Origin: Bryobacterales bacterium | GTDB lineage: Bacteria; Acidobacteriota; Terriglobia; Bryobacterales; UBA6623 | DNA length: 55,678 nt | Assembly: GCA_028819235.1 (NCBI GenBank) | Contig: JAPPMC010000026.1 | Location: 1 to 55,678 of the forward strand | Direction of reading: 5' to 3' | In this document: piece by piece, positions 28,074 to 37,278 of the stretch | Position numbering within the stretch: the first letter of the stretch is position 1 | How the letters are laid out: each line of letters opens with the position of its first letter | The notes under the pieces: model-generated | Told to the model about the DNA's origin: nothing | What the model saw: the letters and a program-made list of their open reading frames with translations, nothing else | Databases searched by the model: none | Program-made: the position numbers and the translations under genes

Positions 28074-31000
28074 ATGCCACGGATTTTCGACAATCTGAAG
28101 CCTGAATCCAGCTTGCTGCCCGCGCTGCAAGACGCTCTCGACGTCTCATTTCGCGCGGACTTCTGCATTGGATACTTCAACCTGCGCGGCTGGGGAGGCC
28201 TGGCGCCGTTCATCGACAAATGGGACGACAGCGAGGGGCCCTGCCGCGTACTGATCGGCATGCAGCGCCTTCCTGATGAAGAACTCAGGAGTTCCCTGAG
28301 TCTCGTCGAGCGGCCGTCCACAGTGGACAATCAGACTGCCAATCGCCTCAAGGAGCAGTTGGCTGAACAGTTGAGTCAGCAACTGACCTTCGGTGCTCCA
28401 ACGAATTCCGACGAGTCGACATTGCGCCAACTTGCGAGCCAGCTGCGGTCCGGCAAAGTCGTCGTCAAGCTCTTCCTCAAGCACCTGTTGCACGCCAAGC
28501 TCTATCTCCTGTTCCGCGAAGACAAGATCAACCCGATTGTTGGCTATCTGGGCAGCAGCAACTTGACGTTCTCTGGACTCGAGGGGCAGGGGGAACTGAA
28601 CATCGATGTAGTCGACCACGACACGGCGAAGAAGCTCTCGATGTGGTTCGACGACCGGTGGGAAGACCGCTTGTGCGTCGACGTCACTGAGGAGCTGTTG
28701 AAGATCATTGATGAGAGCTGGGCAAGAAAGTCCCTGATTCCGCCCTATCACCTCTACTTGAAGATGGCCTATCACCTCTCCCACGAAGCCCGAGCCGGGC
28801 TGACCGAGTTCAAGATTCCGAAGGTGTTCGGCGACAGGTTGTTCGACTTCCAGGCGGCCGCGGTCAAGATTGCGGCTCACCACCTAAACAAGCGAAACGG
28901 GGTCTTGATTGGAGACGTGGTCGGGCTCGGCAAGACGCTGATGGCCACTGCCGTGGCCCGAATCATGGAGGACGACTTCGGACTCGAAACGCTGATCATC
29001 TGCCCCAAGAATCTCGTGCCGATGTGGCAGGAGTACCGCCGCGACTACCAGCTGAGGGCGGAAGTGATGTCGTTGAGCAGAGTGCTCACCGAGCTCCCGA
29101 GCTTGCGGCGTTACCGCCTAATCATCCTCGATGAGAGCCACAATCTCCGAAACCGGGACGGAAGGCGATACCGCGCCATTCGCGAGTACATCCGCGAGAA
29201 CGAGAGCAGGTGCATCCTGCTTTCGGCCACGCCATACAACAAGACGTACCTCGACCTCTCCAATCAGCTCCGGCTCTTCGTTGAGGACGACCAAGACCTG
29301 GGTATCCGGCCTGAGCGGCTGATCAAGGACCTCGGAGAGATCGAGTTCAGCCGGCAGCATCAAGCGAATCCCCGCACTCTCGCGGCCTTCGACCGCAGCA
29401 AACACGCCGACGACTGGCGCGACCTGATGCGTCTCTACCTGGTTCGACGCACGCGCAGTTTCATCCAGGACAACTATGCCGAGACCGACCCGGAAAGCGG
29501 CAGGAAGTTCTTGACCTACGAGGATGGCGGGCGATCCTTCTTCCCGTCCAGGGTCCCCAAGACGGTCAAATTCACGATTGATGACTCGGATCCGAACGAC
29601 CAATACGCGAGCCTGTACTCGGCTGAGGTTGTCGAGAAGATCAAGGCCCTGACCTTAGCTCGCTACGGTCTCGGCGGATACCTGGAAGATGATCCTGCTA
29701 GTCCACCTACCGAGGCGGAGCAAGCGCAGATGGACGACCTCTCCCAGGCAGGAAAGCGGCTGATTGGGTTCTGCCGGACCAACCTGTTCAAGCGACTGGA
29801 GAGCAGCGGCTCGGCCTTCCTGCAGTCAGTCGAGCGCCACGTACTCCGCAACTACGTCTTCCTCCACGCCATCCGCAATGGGCATCCACTTCCTATCGGG
29901 ACTCAGGACGCGGAGATGCTGGACTCTCGGTTCACCGACGAAGACGTTGACGAAGCCAAGGGTGCATCGTCCGATCCTGATGACGACGATCAACAACCTG
30001 ACATTGAACAGACTGAATCGCTTCACTCAGTGGCTGTATTCAAGGCTCGCGCCGCTGACGTGTATGCCGAGTACGAGAGCCTCTACAGGAGCCGGTTCAA
30101 GTGGTTGCGGCCTGATCTCTTCGAGGCCGATTTAGAGCGCCATCTCCAGCGGGACTGCGACGCGCTCATCGGCATCCTGCAGACCTATGGCGATTGGGAT
30201 CCGGATCGTGACACGAAGCTCGCCGCGCTGCACGCCTTGCTGACGGAAACCTACCCGAACGACAAAGTCCTGGTCTTCTCGCAGTTCGCGGACACTGTCG
30301 ACTACCTCAAAGCGCAGCTCGACGAAAAGGGCATGAATGGCGTGGAGGGGGTCACGGGGAACTCGGCGAACCCGACCGAGTTTGCCCGACGATTCAGCCC
30401 CAAGAGCAATCCTCAGCGAGGACGTGGAGAGCCGGAGAATCCCATCCGCGTGCTCATCGCGACTGACGTGCTCAGTGAAGGTCAGAATCTTCAGGACTGC
30501 TCGATCGTTGTCAACTACGACCTGCCCTGGGCAATCATCCGTCTCATCCAGAGGGCCGGGCGCGTCGACCGTATAGGCCAGGAAGCCGAGGACATTCTCT
30601 GCCACTCGTTCCTGCCTGCCGATGGCGTCGAGCGCCTCATCAACCTGCGCAATCGAGTGCGTGAGAGGCTTGAGCAAAACCGAGAGGTTGTCGGAACGGA
30701 CGAAGCGTTCTTCGAAGACGATGAAGACCAACAGGCGATCATCAACCTCTACCACGAGCGGGCGGGCATTCTCGATGGAGATCCCGAAGGCGAGGTCGAT
30801 CTGGCCTCTCACGCCTATCAGATCTGGCAGAACGCGATCAAAGCCGATCCGAAGCTGGAGCGTGCCGTCGCCAATCTGCCTGATGTCGCGTTCTCGTCGC
30901 GCGACCACGCACCCTTTGCTCAACGGCCTGAGGGCGTCCTGGTGTTCATGCGCACCGGCGAAGGCAACGACGCCCTGGCTTACGTCGACAGGGAAGGCAA

Positions 31001-31484
31001 CAGCATCACCGAGTCGCAACTGGAAATCCTCGCCGCCGCCGAGTGCCACCCGGACACTATGGCCCAGCCCCGCCATGACAGCCACCACGCCCTGGTTGAG
31101 AAGGGCATCAAGCACATCATCACCGAGGAGAAGACGATCGGCGGCGCTCTGGGACGGCCGTCGGGCGCACGTTTCCGCACCTACACACGACTCAAAGAAC
31201 ACGCCGACCGCATCCAGGGCCAGCTCTTCGACCAGCCGATACTGCGCCGAGCAATCGGGGAGATCTATCGGTATCCACTGAGGGAAACCGCCCGCGATTC
31301 CCTCAATCGCCAACTCAGGAGCGGGGCCGACGATTTCCAACTGGCCGAACTCGTGATCTCCCTGCACGAGGAAGACCGGCTCTGCATGAAGGACGACAAT
31401 GATGCTGAGACGCAGGAGCCTCGAATAATCTGCTCGCTCGGAATGTTCCAGGCCGACGGAGGCGCCGATGCCCACAGCGATTGA
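28074..31484 (+). CDS. PLD-nuclease/SNF2 helicase fusion, 1136 aa
   Basis: The first 200 or so residues are a phospholipase-D-type nuclease domain with a single HKD motif: H140-A-K142 followed by L-G-S-S-N near 160. The rest is a full SNF2-type helicase, with Walker A G-D-V-V-G-L-G-K-T (K287), L-D-E-S-H (about 352-356), T-P-Y-N-K and a C-terminal lobe with T-D-V-L-S-E-G-Q-N-L-Q and R-A-G-R-V-D-R-I. PLD-helicase proteins are common in defence clusters, where they are thought to find and cut foreign DNA. The stop overlaps the start of the methylase gene by 17 nt, so the two are a fixed pair. Confidence 0.87.
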   Translation: MPRIFDNLKPESSLLPALQDALDVSFRADFCIGYFNLRGWGGLAPFIDKWDDSEGPCRVLIGMQRLPDEELRSSLSLVERPSTVDNQTANRLKEQLAEQLSQQLTFGAPTNSDESTLRQLASQLRSGKVVVKLFLKHLLHAKLYLLFREDKINPIVGYLGSSNLTFSGLEGQGELNIDVVDHDTAKKLSMWFDDRWEDRLCVDVTEELLKIIDESWARKSLIPPYHLYLKMAYHLSHEARAGLTEFKIPKVFGDRLFDFQAAAVKIAAHHLNKRNGVLIGDVVGLGKTLMATAVARIMEDDFGLETLIICPKNLVPMWQEYRRDYQLRAEVMSLSRVLTELPSLRRYRLIILDESHNLRNRDGRRYRAIREYIRENESRCILLSATPYNKTYLDLSNQLRLFVEDDQDLGIRPERLIKDLGEIEFSRQHQANPRTLAAFDRSKHADDWRDLMRLYLVRRTRSFIQDNYAETDPESGRKFLTYEDGGRSFFPSRVPKTVKFTIDDSDPNDQYASLYSAEVVEKIKALTLARYGLGGYLEDDPASPPTEAEQAQMDDLSQAGKRLIGFCRTNLFKRLESSGSAFLQSVERHVLRNYVFLHAIRNGHPLPIGTQDAEMLDSRFTDEDVDEAKGASSDPDDDDQQPDIEQTESLHSVAVFKARAADVYAEYESLYRSRFKWLRPDLFEADLERHLQRDCDALIGILQTYGDWDPDRDTKLAALHALLTETYPNDKVLVFSQFADTVDYLKAQLDEKGMNGVEGVTGNSANPTEFARRFSPKSNPQRGRGEPENPIRVLIATDVLSEGQNLQDCSIVVNYDLPWAIIRLIQRAGRVDRIGQEAEDILCHSFLPADGVERLINLRNRVRERLEQNREVVGTDEAFFEDDEDQQAIINLYHERAGILDGDPEGEVDLASHAYQIWQNAIKADPKLERAVANLPDVAFSSRDHAPFAQRPEGVLVFMRTGEGNDALAYVDREGNSITESQLEILAAAECHPDTMAQPRHDSHHALVEKGIKHIITEEKTIGGALGRPSGARFRTYTRLKEHADRIQGQLFDQPILRRAIGEIYRYPLRETARDSLNRQLRSGADDFQLAELVISLHEEDRLCMKDDNDAETQEPRIICSLGMFQADGGADAHSD

Positions 31485-34400
31485 AGACCTGCGCCCTCAC
31501 CTACAGGACTTTGACTTCGAGGGGCTGTTCATCGAGCAGTTGGGCTGGAACCACTTCCAGTCCCGTCCGCTTCGGGTTGAAGTTGACGAGACCGTCTACC
31601 AACTGCAGCCCATTGCCGAGAAGGCGGGGTTTGCGGCCTATGTGTGCGAGCCGGATGAGGATGGCGCCGTTCCTCCTTACCACGCACAGCAGAAAATCGA
31701 GCATCGGGTCGCCAAGACTGCGTTCGAGCATCTCATCGTGTTCGTCGATGTCGAACAGTCCAAGCAAGTCTGGCAGTGGGTGAAGCGCGAACCCGGCAAG
31801 TCGCCCAAGCCGAAACGCTTGGAGTACGTCAAGGGTCAACGTGGAGACTCGTTGCTCCAGCCCCTTCAGAATCTGGCCTTCGACCTCGACGACGAGGCGA
31901 AGGGCATCGAGATCTCTGACGTGACTGACCGCGCTCGGCGCGCCTTCGATGTCGAGAAGGTGACCAAGCGGTTCTACGAGCGCTTCCGCACCGAACTCAC
32001 CGCCTTTCAGGGTTTCATCGAAGGCATCACCGACATGGGCGACCGCGATTGGTATGCCTCGCTGATGCTCAACCGGATGATGTTCGTCTACTTCATCCAG
32101 AAGCAGGGCTTTCTAGACGGTGATGTCGACTATCTCCGACATCGTCTGGACCAGTTGCGGGCGACCGGGACTCACGGCAAGTTCCAGGACTTCTACCGCG
32201 CGTTCCTGCTGCGGCTGTTCCATGAAGGACTCGGCCAGCCGCCGGACCAACGAGAGCTGGAACTGGACGAGCTGCTCGGACGGGTCCCGTTCCTCAACGG
32301 CGGCCTCTTCGATGTGCACGATCTGGAACAGGACTACCCGGACATCGAGATTCCCGATGAGGCATTCGAGAGGGTGTTCGAATTCTTCGATGGCTACCGC
32401 TGGCACCTTGACGAGCGTCCAAACCGCGAAGACAACGAGATCAACCCAGACGTGCTCGGCTACATCTTCGAGAAGTACATCAACCAGAAGCAGATGGGCG
32501 CCTACTACACGAAGGAGGACATCACCGGTTACATCTCCCGGAACACCGTAATCCCCTTCCTGTTCACTGAGGCCAAGAAGAAATGCCCGGTTGCGTTCGA
32601 GCCAGACGGAGGGGTCTGGGGACTGCTGCGCGACGACCCCGATCGCTACATCTACCCGGCTGTGGCGCACGGTCTGACCTGGGACGCGAGAAATCCTCAC
32701 GTGCCGAAGCAGATCGATGCGCCCCGCGATCTTCCCGACGAGATAGCCGCAGGCATTGACGACGTGTCCCGGCGGGACGGCTGGAACGCGCCGGCCCCCG
32801 AGGACGTTGCCCTGCCCACTGAGACCTGGCGAGAAGTGGTGGCTCGCAGGCAACGCCACGGCGAAGTCCGGTCTAAGCTCTCGGCGGGCGAAGTCACAGA
32901 GATCGACGACCTCATCACGCTCAACCTCGACATCGAGCGGTTCGCCATCGATGCCATCGCCCAGAGCGAGGGGCCGGAGTTAATCCGCGCCTTCTGGCAG
33001 GCTCTTTACGGCAAGCCCGACCGCAGTGAGACCGGCATCTCCGTCCTCGACCCCACCTGCGGCTCGGGCGCTTTTTTGTTCGCCGCGCTCAACGTCCTCG
33101 AGCCGCTCTACACCGCCTGCCTGGTGGGCATGCAGGGATTCGTCGACGACGAAGAACGGACCGAGAGACCTCGAAACCCAAACCGCTTGAGTCCGTTTCC
33201 GGAAGTGCTCGCTCAAGTCGCAATGCACCCCAGCGAGCGCTACTTCATTCTCAAGTCCATCGTGCTGAACAACCTCTACGGCGTCGACATCATGGACGAG
33301 GCGGTGGAGATCTGCAAGCTTCGCCTGTTCCTCAAGTTGGTCGCGCAGTTGCAGAGCTACGACGAGATTGAGCCGCTTCCGGACATCGACTTCAACATCC
33401 GCGCCGGCAACACTCTGGTTGGATTCACGTCGATTGACGACGTTGGCCAGGCAATGCGGGCGGTAGGCGTCTCAGGACGCGAAGATGCTCAACAGGGACG
33501 AATGCTGTCGCCTGAACAGGAAGCAGAACTCTGGGAGATTGAGGAGCAGGCTGACATAGCCAACCGAGTCTTTCGCCATTTCCGCGAACAGCAGACTCGC
33601 CTGGGCGGCCAGGTCACCGCAACCGATAAAGCGGAACTCCGCGACTGGCTGCAGGACCTGGATAATCGCCTTGATCGACTACTCTCCAGCGACTACGGGA
33701 TCGACCCTGGTGTCCCGGATGCCTACAGCCGCTGGCGAGACCAACATCAACCGTTCCACTGGTTCGTCGAGTTCTATGGCATCATGTCAACAGGCGGCTT
33801 TGATGCCGTCATCGGTAACCCGCCGTACGTCGCCACCAAGAACTTGAAGTACTCCCTAGGGCTCCACGCGAGTGTCCGCTACCCCGATATCTACGCGCAC
33901 ATCCTCGAAAGATCTTTGGAGATGACCTCCAAGCGCGGACGATGTGGGATGATCCTCCCGCTCTCGCTGACGTTCAGCCGAGATTTCTCTCGACTGCGTG
34001 AAGTCGTTCGGCAGTGGGGAACCTCGTGGCTGTCATCGTTTGACAACATACCTGCTGCTCTTTTTGCGGGCGTCAGTCAACGCTGCACGATTCTATTGGG
34101 TTCGCGCGGGGGACACGACGCGCTTACAACTCGTCTCTACAGGTGGAGGGCACTCACTCGGCCGCTGCTAATGGCCAACGTGTCCTTTGTACCAATGCTC
34201 CCAGACTTCGATGCAGGGCCACGTGGCTTCCCACGACTGCACAGCTCTCAAGGGGCCCGGCTACTTCAGATGCATATTCAGACCTCCCTCAAGTCGAGCG
34301 CGATCTCCGTCGAGCAAGGGGACGAGCAACACAGTGCGCTCGGTTTCTCGCCAACTGCGAGGAACTTCATTTCCACCTACTTGGCACCCCCACCTACGTT

Positions 34401-35022
34401 GGACCTAGATGGCACTGTGGCTTCAGATAAACGTACCGGCTCCATGGTGACGTTGCCCTATCCGGGGATTGCACGTGCCGCGCTCGCCGCCACATCAGGA
34501 GTTACTTGTTTCTGGTATTGGCTGACCAGAGGTGACGGGTTTCACGTTACCAATACCATTCTCACGGACTTTCTCGCACCTCTGCCTCACTTTTCTCGCG
34601 AACAAAAGCACTACTTAAATGTAGTAGGAGAGCTCATCCACAGGGGACGGAACTCGGCACTTGTCTTCAAGAAAAATGCAGGCAAGTACGTCGGAAACTA
34701 CAACTACCAAAGTCTTCCGTCTCTCACACTGAGAGGAGATCTACTGTTCTTGGCGGGCATAGGTGGAACCTGGGATGACATCGAAGAACTTCTTCGCTTT
34801 TGCTCTCTCGTGCGAGCCATAAACGAACACGCTGGCGAAAAGAACATTCCCCCATCGATCAGAGCCAAATTCAGCATCGAAGAGTCCGCGCCGACCGTTC
34901 AGGAGACAATCCTTCGCGATGTAGATGCGTGGCTGACGGCAACCTACGACGTACCTTCAGAGCGAATCACTGACACTGCCAGAGTGCTTGGAGCCCCTTC
35001 ACATGCCGCTTCCCCGTCCTGA
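31468..35022 (+). CDS. Large Eco57I-like adenine methylase/RM enzyme, 1184 aa
   Basis: Motif I is DPTCGSG (D528-G534) and motif IV is NPPY (N784-Y787), with an unusually long insert between them. G-A-Y-Y-T-K-E-D-I (about 347-355) precedes the methylase core. The N-terminal 190 residues belong to a type common in such giant methylases, and I see no certain nuclease site there. The C-terminal part after NPPY is a target-recognition region. Base composition changes sharply: GC-rich up to about 33.8 kb, then clearly lower through the end, as in the following HNH gene. This suggests that the specificity part and the nuclease gene arrived together. Partners are the PLD-helicase and the HNH enzyme. 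Confidence 0.85.
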   Translation: MPTAIEDLRPHLQDFDFEGLFIEQLGWNHFQSRPLRVEVDETVYQLQPIAEKAGFAAYVCEPDEDGAVPPYHAQQKIEHRVAKTAFEHLIVFVDVEQSKQVWQWVKREPGKSPKPKRLEYVKGQRGDSLLQPLQNLAFDLDDEAKGIEISDVTDRARRAFDVEKVTKRFYERFRTELTAFQGFIEGITDMGDRDWYASLMLNRMMFVYFIQKQGFLDGDVDYLRHRLDQLRATGTHGKFQDFYRAFLLRLFHEGLGQPPDQRELELDELLGRVPFLNGGLFDVHDLEQDYPDIEIPDEAFERVFEFFDGYRWHLDERPNREDNEINPDVLGYIFEKYINQKQMGAYYTKEDITGYISRNTVIPFLFTEAKKKCPVAFEPDGGVWGLLRDDPDRYIYPAVAHGLTWDARNPHVPKQIDAPRDLPDEIAAGIDDVSRRDGWNAPAPEDVALPTETWREVVARRQRHGEVRSKLSAGEVTEIDDLITLNLDIERFAIDAIAQSEGPELIRAFWQALYGKPDRSETGISVLDPTCGSGAFLFAALNVLEPLYTACLVGMQGFVDDEERTERPRNPNRLSPFPEVLAQVAMHPSERYFILKSIVLNNLYGVDIMDEAVEICKLRLFLKLVAQLQSYDEIEPLPDIDFNIRAGNTLVGFTSIDDVGQAMRAVGVSGREDAQQGRMLSPEQEAELWEIEEQADIANRVFRHFREQQTRLGGQVTATDKAELRDWLQDLDNRLDRLLSSDYGIDPGVPDAYSRWRDQHQPFHWFVEFYGIMSTGGFDAVIGNPPYVATKNLKYSLGLHASVRYPDIYAHILERSLEMTSKRGRCGMILPLSLTFSRDFSRLREVVRQWGTSWLSSFDNIPAALFAGVSQRCTILLGSRGGHDALTTRLYRWRALTRPLLMANVSFVPMLPDFDAGPRGFPRLHSSQGARLLQMHIQTSLKSSAISVEQGDEQHSALGFSPTARNFISTYLAPPPTLDLDGTVASDKRTGSMVTLPYPGIARAALAATSGVTCFWYWLTRGDGFHVTNTILTDFLAPLPHFSREQKHYLNVVGELIHRGRNSALVFKKNAGKYVGNYNYQSLPSLTLRGDLLFLAGIGGTWDDIEELLRFCSLVRAINEHAGEKNIPPSIRAKFSIEESAPTVQETILRDVDAWLTATYDVPSERITDTARVLGAPSHAASPS

Positions 35023-35992
35023 GGAACTTCTCCAAGCCGTGATCGATGCGTGTCGGCTTCGCACGGATGCTGTGTTTTTCGAAGCCGGCACGAATCCATT
35101 CTCGCTGTCACTCGGCGAACGAAACATTACTTTGTTCATCGCCAATGTGACGCAGAGTAGCGGAAGAGCCGCAACCGAGTTTCGGATTCAGTGCCCAGGC
35201 AGCCTCCCCGGTGAGCTACTGGGACACAAGGCCAACGGACGCGAGGTCTTTGTCCTAGGGTACAGCTGGGAACTAGACATCTTCACCGCGTGGGAGCCAG
35301 ACCGGCTATTGGAACGAAGTCAGCAAACTCAGAGATTCTCACTCTACACCCGCCGTTCCTCGCTCACCGAGGCGTCGCAGAAGGGCTTTGGCACATATCG
35401 AGACACAGCGGAACAGCATGTTCTGTCCTTCAGACCTGAGTTCTTGGCAACGTATCTGGAGAACTCCTCTGTGTTGCACTTGGCCAGGGACACCTCGTTG
35501 GTCAATCTTGCTGACGCTATACGAGATCACGACGCGGGACAGAGCACTAAGAAGTTTGTCACGGTTGCAAAGCGAAAGATAGTTGTGAGCCACAGGCAGT
35601 TCGTCCGGAACCGGAGGTTCCGGCAGGCAGTTCTGGACGCGTATAGCAATCGCTGCGCGATGTGCGGGCTTCAGCTTGAGCTGATCGAAGCCGCTCACTT
35701 GGTCCCTCACGCCCATCCCAAGGGAATGGACATTGTTGCCAATGGCCTTGCGCTATGCACGCTGCATCACGAAGCCCTCGACAGCGGTCTAGTCTACGTT
35801 GACACTAGCTACAACGTACATTTGAATCGAACGCGAGTCAGTTACCTGCGGCGCGTCGGGAAGGTCGACGGACTTGGGCGGTTCAGACGACACTTGCAGA
35901 GGAGCATCTCCTTGCCGAAGGACGCTAGCGAGGTCCCAGATCACCAGTACATCGCCCTGGGCAATCGTGTCCGAGGCATCGAACTAGGCTAA
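35003..35992 (+). CDS. HNH endonuclease, 329 aa
   Basis: I chose ATG 35003 because a GGAG site lies 9 nt upstream at 34990-34993; an in-frame TTG at 34988 is less likely. The C-terminal third is an HNH nuclease: R-C-A-M-C-G, then E-A-A-H-L-V-P-H, N-G-L-A-L-C and H-H-E-A-L-D-S-G. The N-terminal 200 residues are a separate, unidentified domain that may bind DNA. The gene overlaps the methylase gene by 20 nt and shares its low-GC end, so it is probably the cutting subunit or a second effector of this system. Confidence 0.85.
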   Translation: MPLPRPEELLQAVIDACRLRTDAVFFEAGTNPFSLSLGERNITLFIANVTQSSGRAATEFRIQCPGSLPGELLGHKANGREVFVLGYSWELDIFTAWEPDRLLERSQQTQRFSLYTRRSSLTEASQKGFGTYRDTAEQHVLSFRPEFLATYLENSSVLHLARDTSLVNLADAIRDHDAGQSTKKFVTVAKRKIVVSHRQFVRNRRFRQAVLDAYSNRCAMCGLQLELIEAAHLVPHAHPKGMDIVANGLALCTLHHEALDSGLVYVDTSYNVHLNRTRVSYLRRVGKVDGLGRFRRHLQRSISLPKDASEVPDHQYIALGNRVRGIELG

Positions 35993-36065
35993 GTCTGTGG
36001 GCGCTGGCGCTTCCAGTTGTCGGCCCGGTCCACCTCGTGACCGGCAGGCACCTACAGTTGCGAGC

Positions 36066-36737
36066 ATGAGCCTCGACCGGAACAAGGGGTGTTCAATCTC
36101 TGCGGAGTCAGCGCAGGGCGGGCTGACGAACACCGACGAGAGCGACGGGTCTATAGCGTCGCTGACGGCGGCAACGGCCTACCAGGGCAACCCGGACCTG
36201 GTTGGCCAACCTCTGACCGCCCTGTTCTGCTCCAATCGTTGTCCCGGCGACCTCATCCTCAAGACCTACGACCTCGCCCGGGCCCTGCGCGACGCATCGG
36301 TACCCGTCATCGGAGGCTTCCAGACGCCGATGGAGAAGGAATGCCTGCGTCTCCTGCTCCGAGGAGACCAGCCGATCGTCGTCTGCCCAGCCCGTGGCAT
36401 CGACAACATGCGCATCCCGCGCGACTGGCGCCCCGCCATCGACGACGGCCGCTTGCTCATCCTCTCCCCGTTCCCAGCCAGCATTAGACGCCCAACCGCC
36501 GCACACGCAGCCCGCCGAAACAAGTTCGTTTCCGACCTCGCGCACTCGCTCCTCATCATCCACGCGGCCACCGGCAGCAACACCGAAGCCCTCGCTCAAC
36601 AGGCCGCGACAACCGGCAAACCCCTCTTCACCCTGGAGAGCCCGTCGAATGCGAACCTGCTAACGCTGGGTGCAAGGGCGATTCAACCGGACGACATGGC
36701 CCGGATCGGTGAGATTCTCGGAGTCGGCGGCGACTGA
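36066..36737 (+). CDS. DprA/SMF-like Rossmann-fold protein, 223 aa
   Basis: The core runs from A-L-F-C-S-N-R-C-P-G-D-L-I-L through V-I-G-G-F-Q-T-P-M-E-K-E-C and V-V-C-P-A-R-G to the R-R-N-K-F-V-S-D-L-A helix, the pattern of a short DprA-like family seen in defence islands. True DprA loads RecA on single-stranded DNA during transformation; this short form lacks the flanking domains, so binding of DNA or nucleotide is only a guess. It follows the HNH gene after 73 nt on the same strand and may belong to the helicase/methylase/HNH operon. Confidence 0.72.
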   Translation: MSLDRNKGCSISAESAQGGLTNTDESDGSIASLTAATAYQGNPDLVGQPLTALFCSNRCPGDLILKTYDLARALRDASVPVIGGFQTPMEKECLRLLLRGDQPIVVCPARGIDNMRIPRDWRPAIDDGRLLILSPFPASIRRPTAAHAARRNKFVSDLAHSLLIIHAATGSNTEALAQQAATTGKPLFTLESPSNANLLTLGARAIQPDDMARIGEILGVGGD

Positions 36738-37278
36738 CTGAGGCGCTGGCGCGCCGCATGTGGCTGCCGGACGCGCGTTTCGCTGAGCGTCGGCTGGCCT
36801 GGCGAAGACGTCCAACACTCCAGAGGCCAAGTCGCCTCGCAGTCACCCTTCCCGACAACCCCCTCTCGGGGTCGCGTCCACGCCGATGCGGACCTAACGA
36901 TTATATTGGACATCTGAGCCACCGCTGCGCAGGAGAGGAACGCATGCCAACATCTACGCACTTGCTCCTCATACCTCCTGGTCACCTACCGCGCCTTGGT
37001 CCTGCACAGTCCAGCCACGGACCTGCGTCTCGATGGCATCACACGACTGCGGTTGATTCTGTCCATCCCACCTCGGAACCTGACAACCCTCCCGCAGCGA
37101 CACGCCATTCCCGCCGTGCCGCAATCCCCTCGGAAGCCATCGCTTCTCCTGTGCCACATCGCTCTCCGTCGTGTCCTCAGTCCCATCTCCGTCGCCTGGG
37201 CAAGCACGCGCCCACATCCATCCTACGCACTGCTGACCGCGACCTCGCGCTCCGGCCGAATGCCCAATTGAACCTAGC
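36738..37278. other. Region with a possible frameshifted small gene
   Basis: An ATG at 36944 with a good AGGAG site opens a frame of 112 codons whose stop overlaps the methylase ATG at 37279 (ATGA), but its composition (Pro, Ser, His, Arg) looks unnatural. From about 36990 another frame gives more natural residues, such as ATDLRLDGITRLRLIL, which suggests a frameshifted or decayed gene. A TATATT box at about 36903-36908 might be part of a promoter. I cannot decide between these readings. Confidence 0.25.

Noticed and set aside
30132..31475. A 447-codon minus-strand frame
   Set aside because: It lies wholly opposite the PLD-helicase gene, whose motifs are intact there, and it shows no ribosome site or domain.
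28074..36737. A DISARM system
   Set aside because: A SNF2 helicase, a PLD domain and a methylase are present, but neither DrmA nor DrmB (DUF1998) is encoded.
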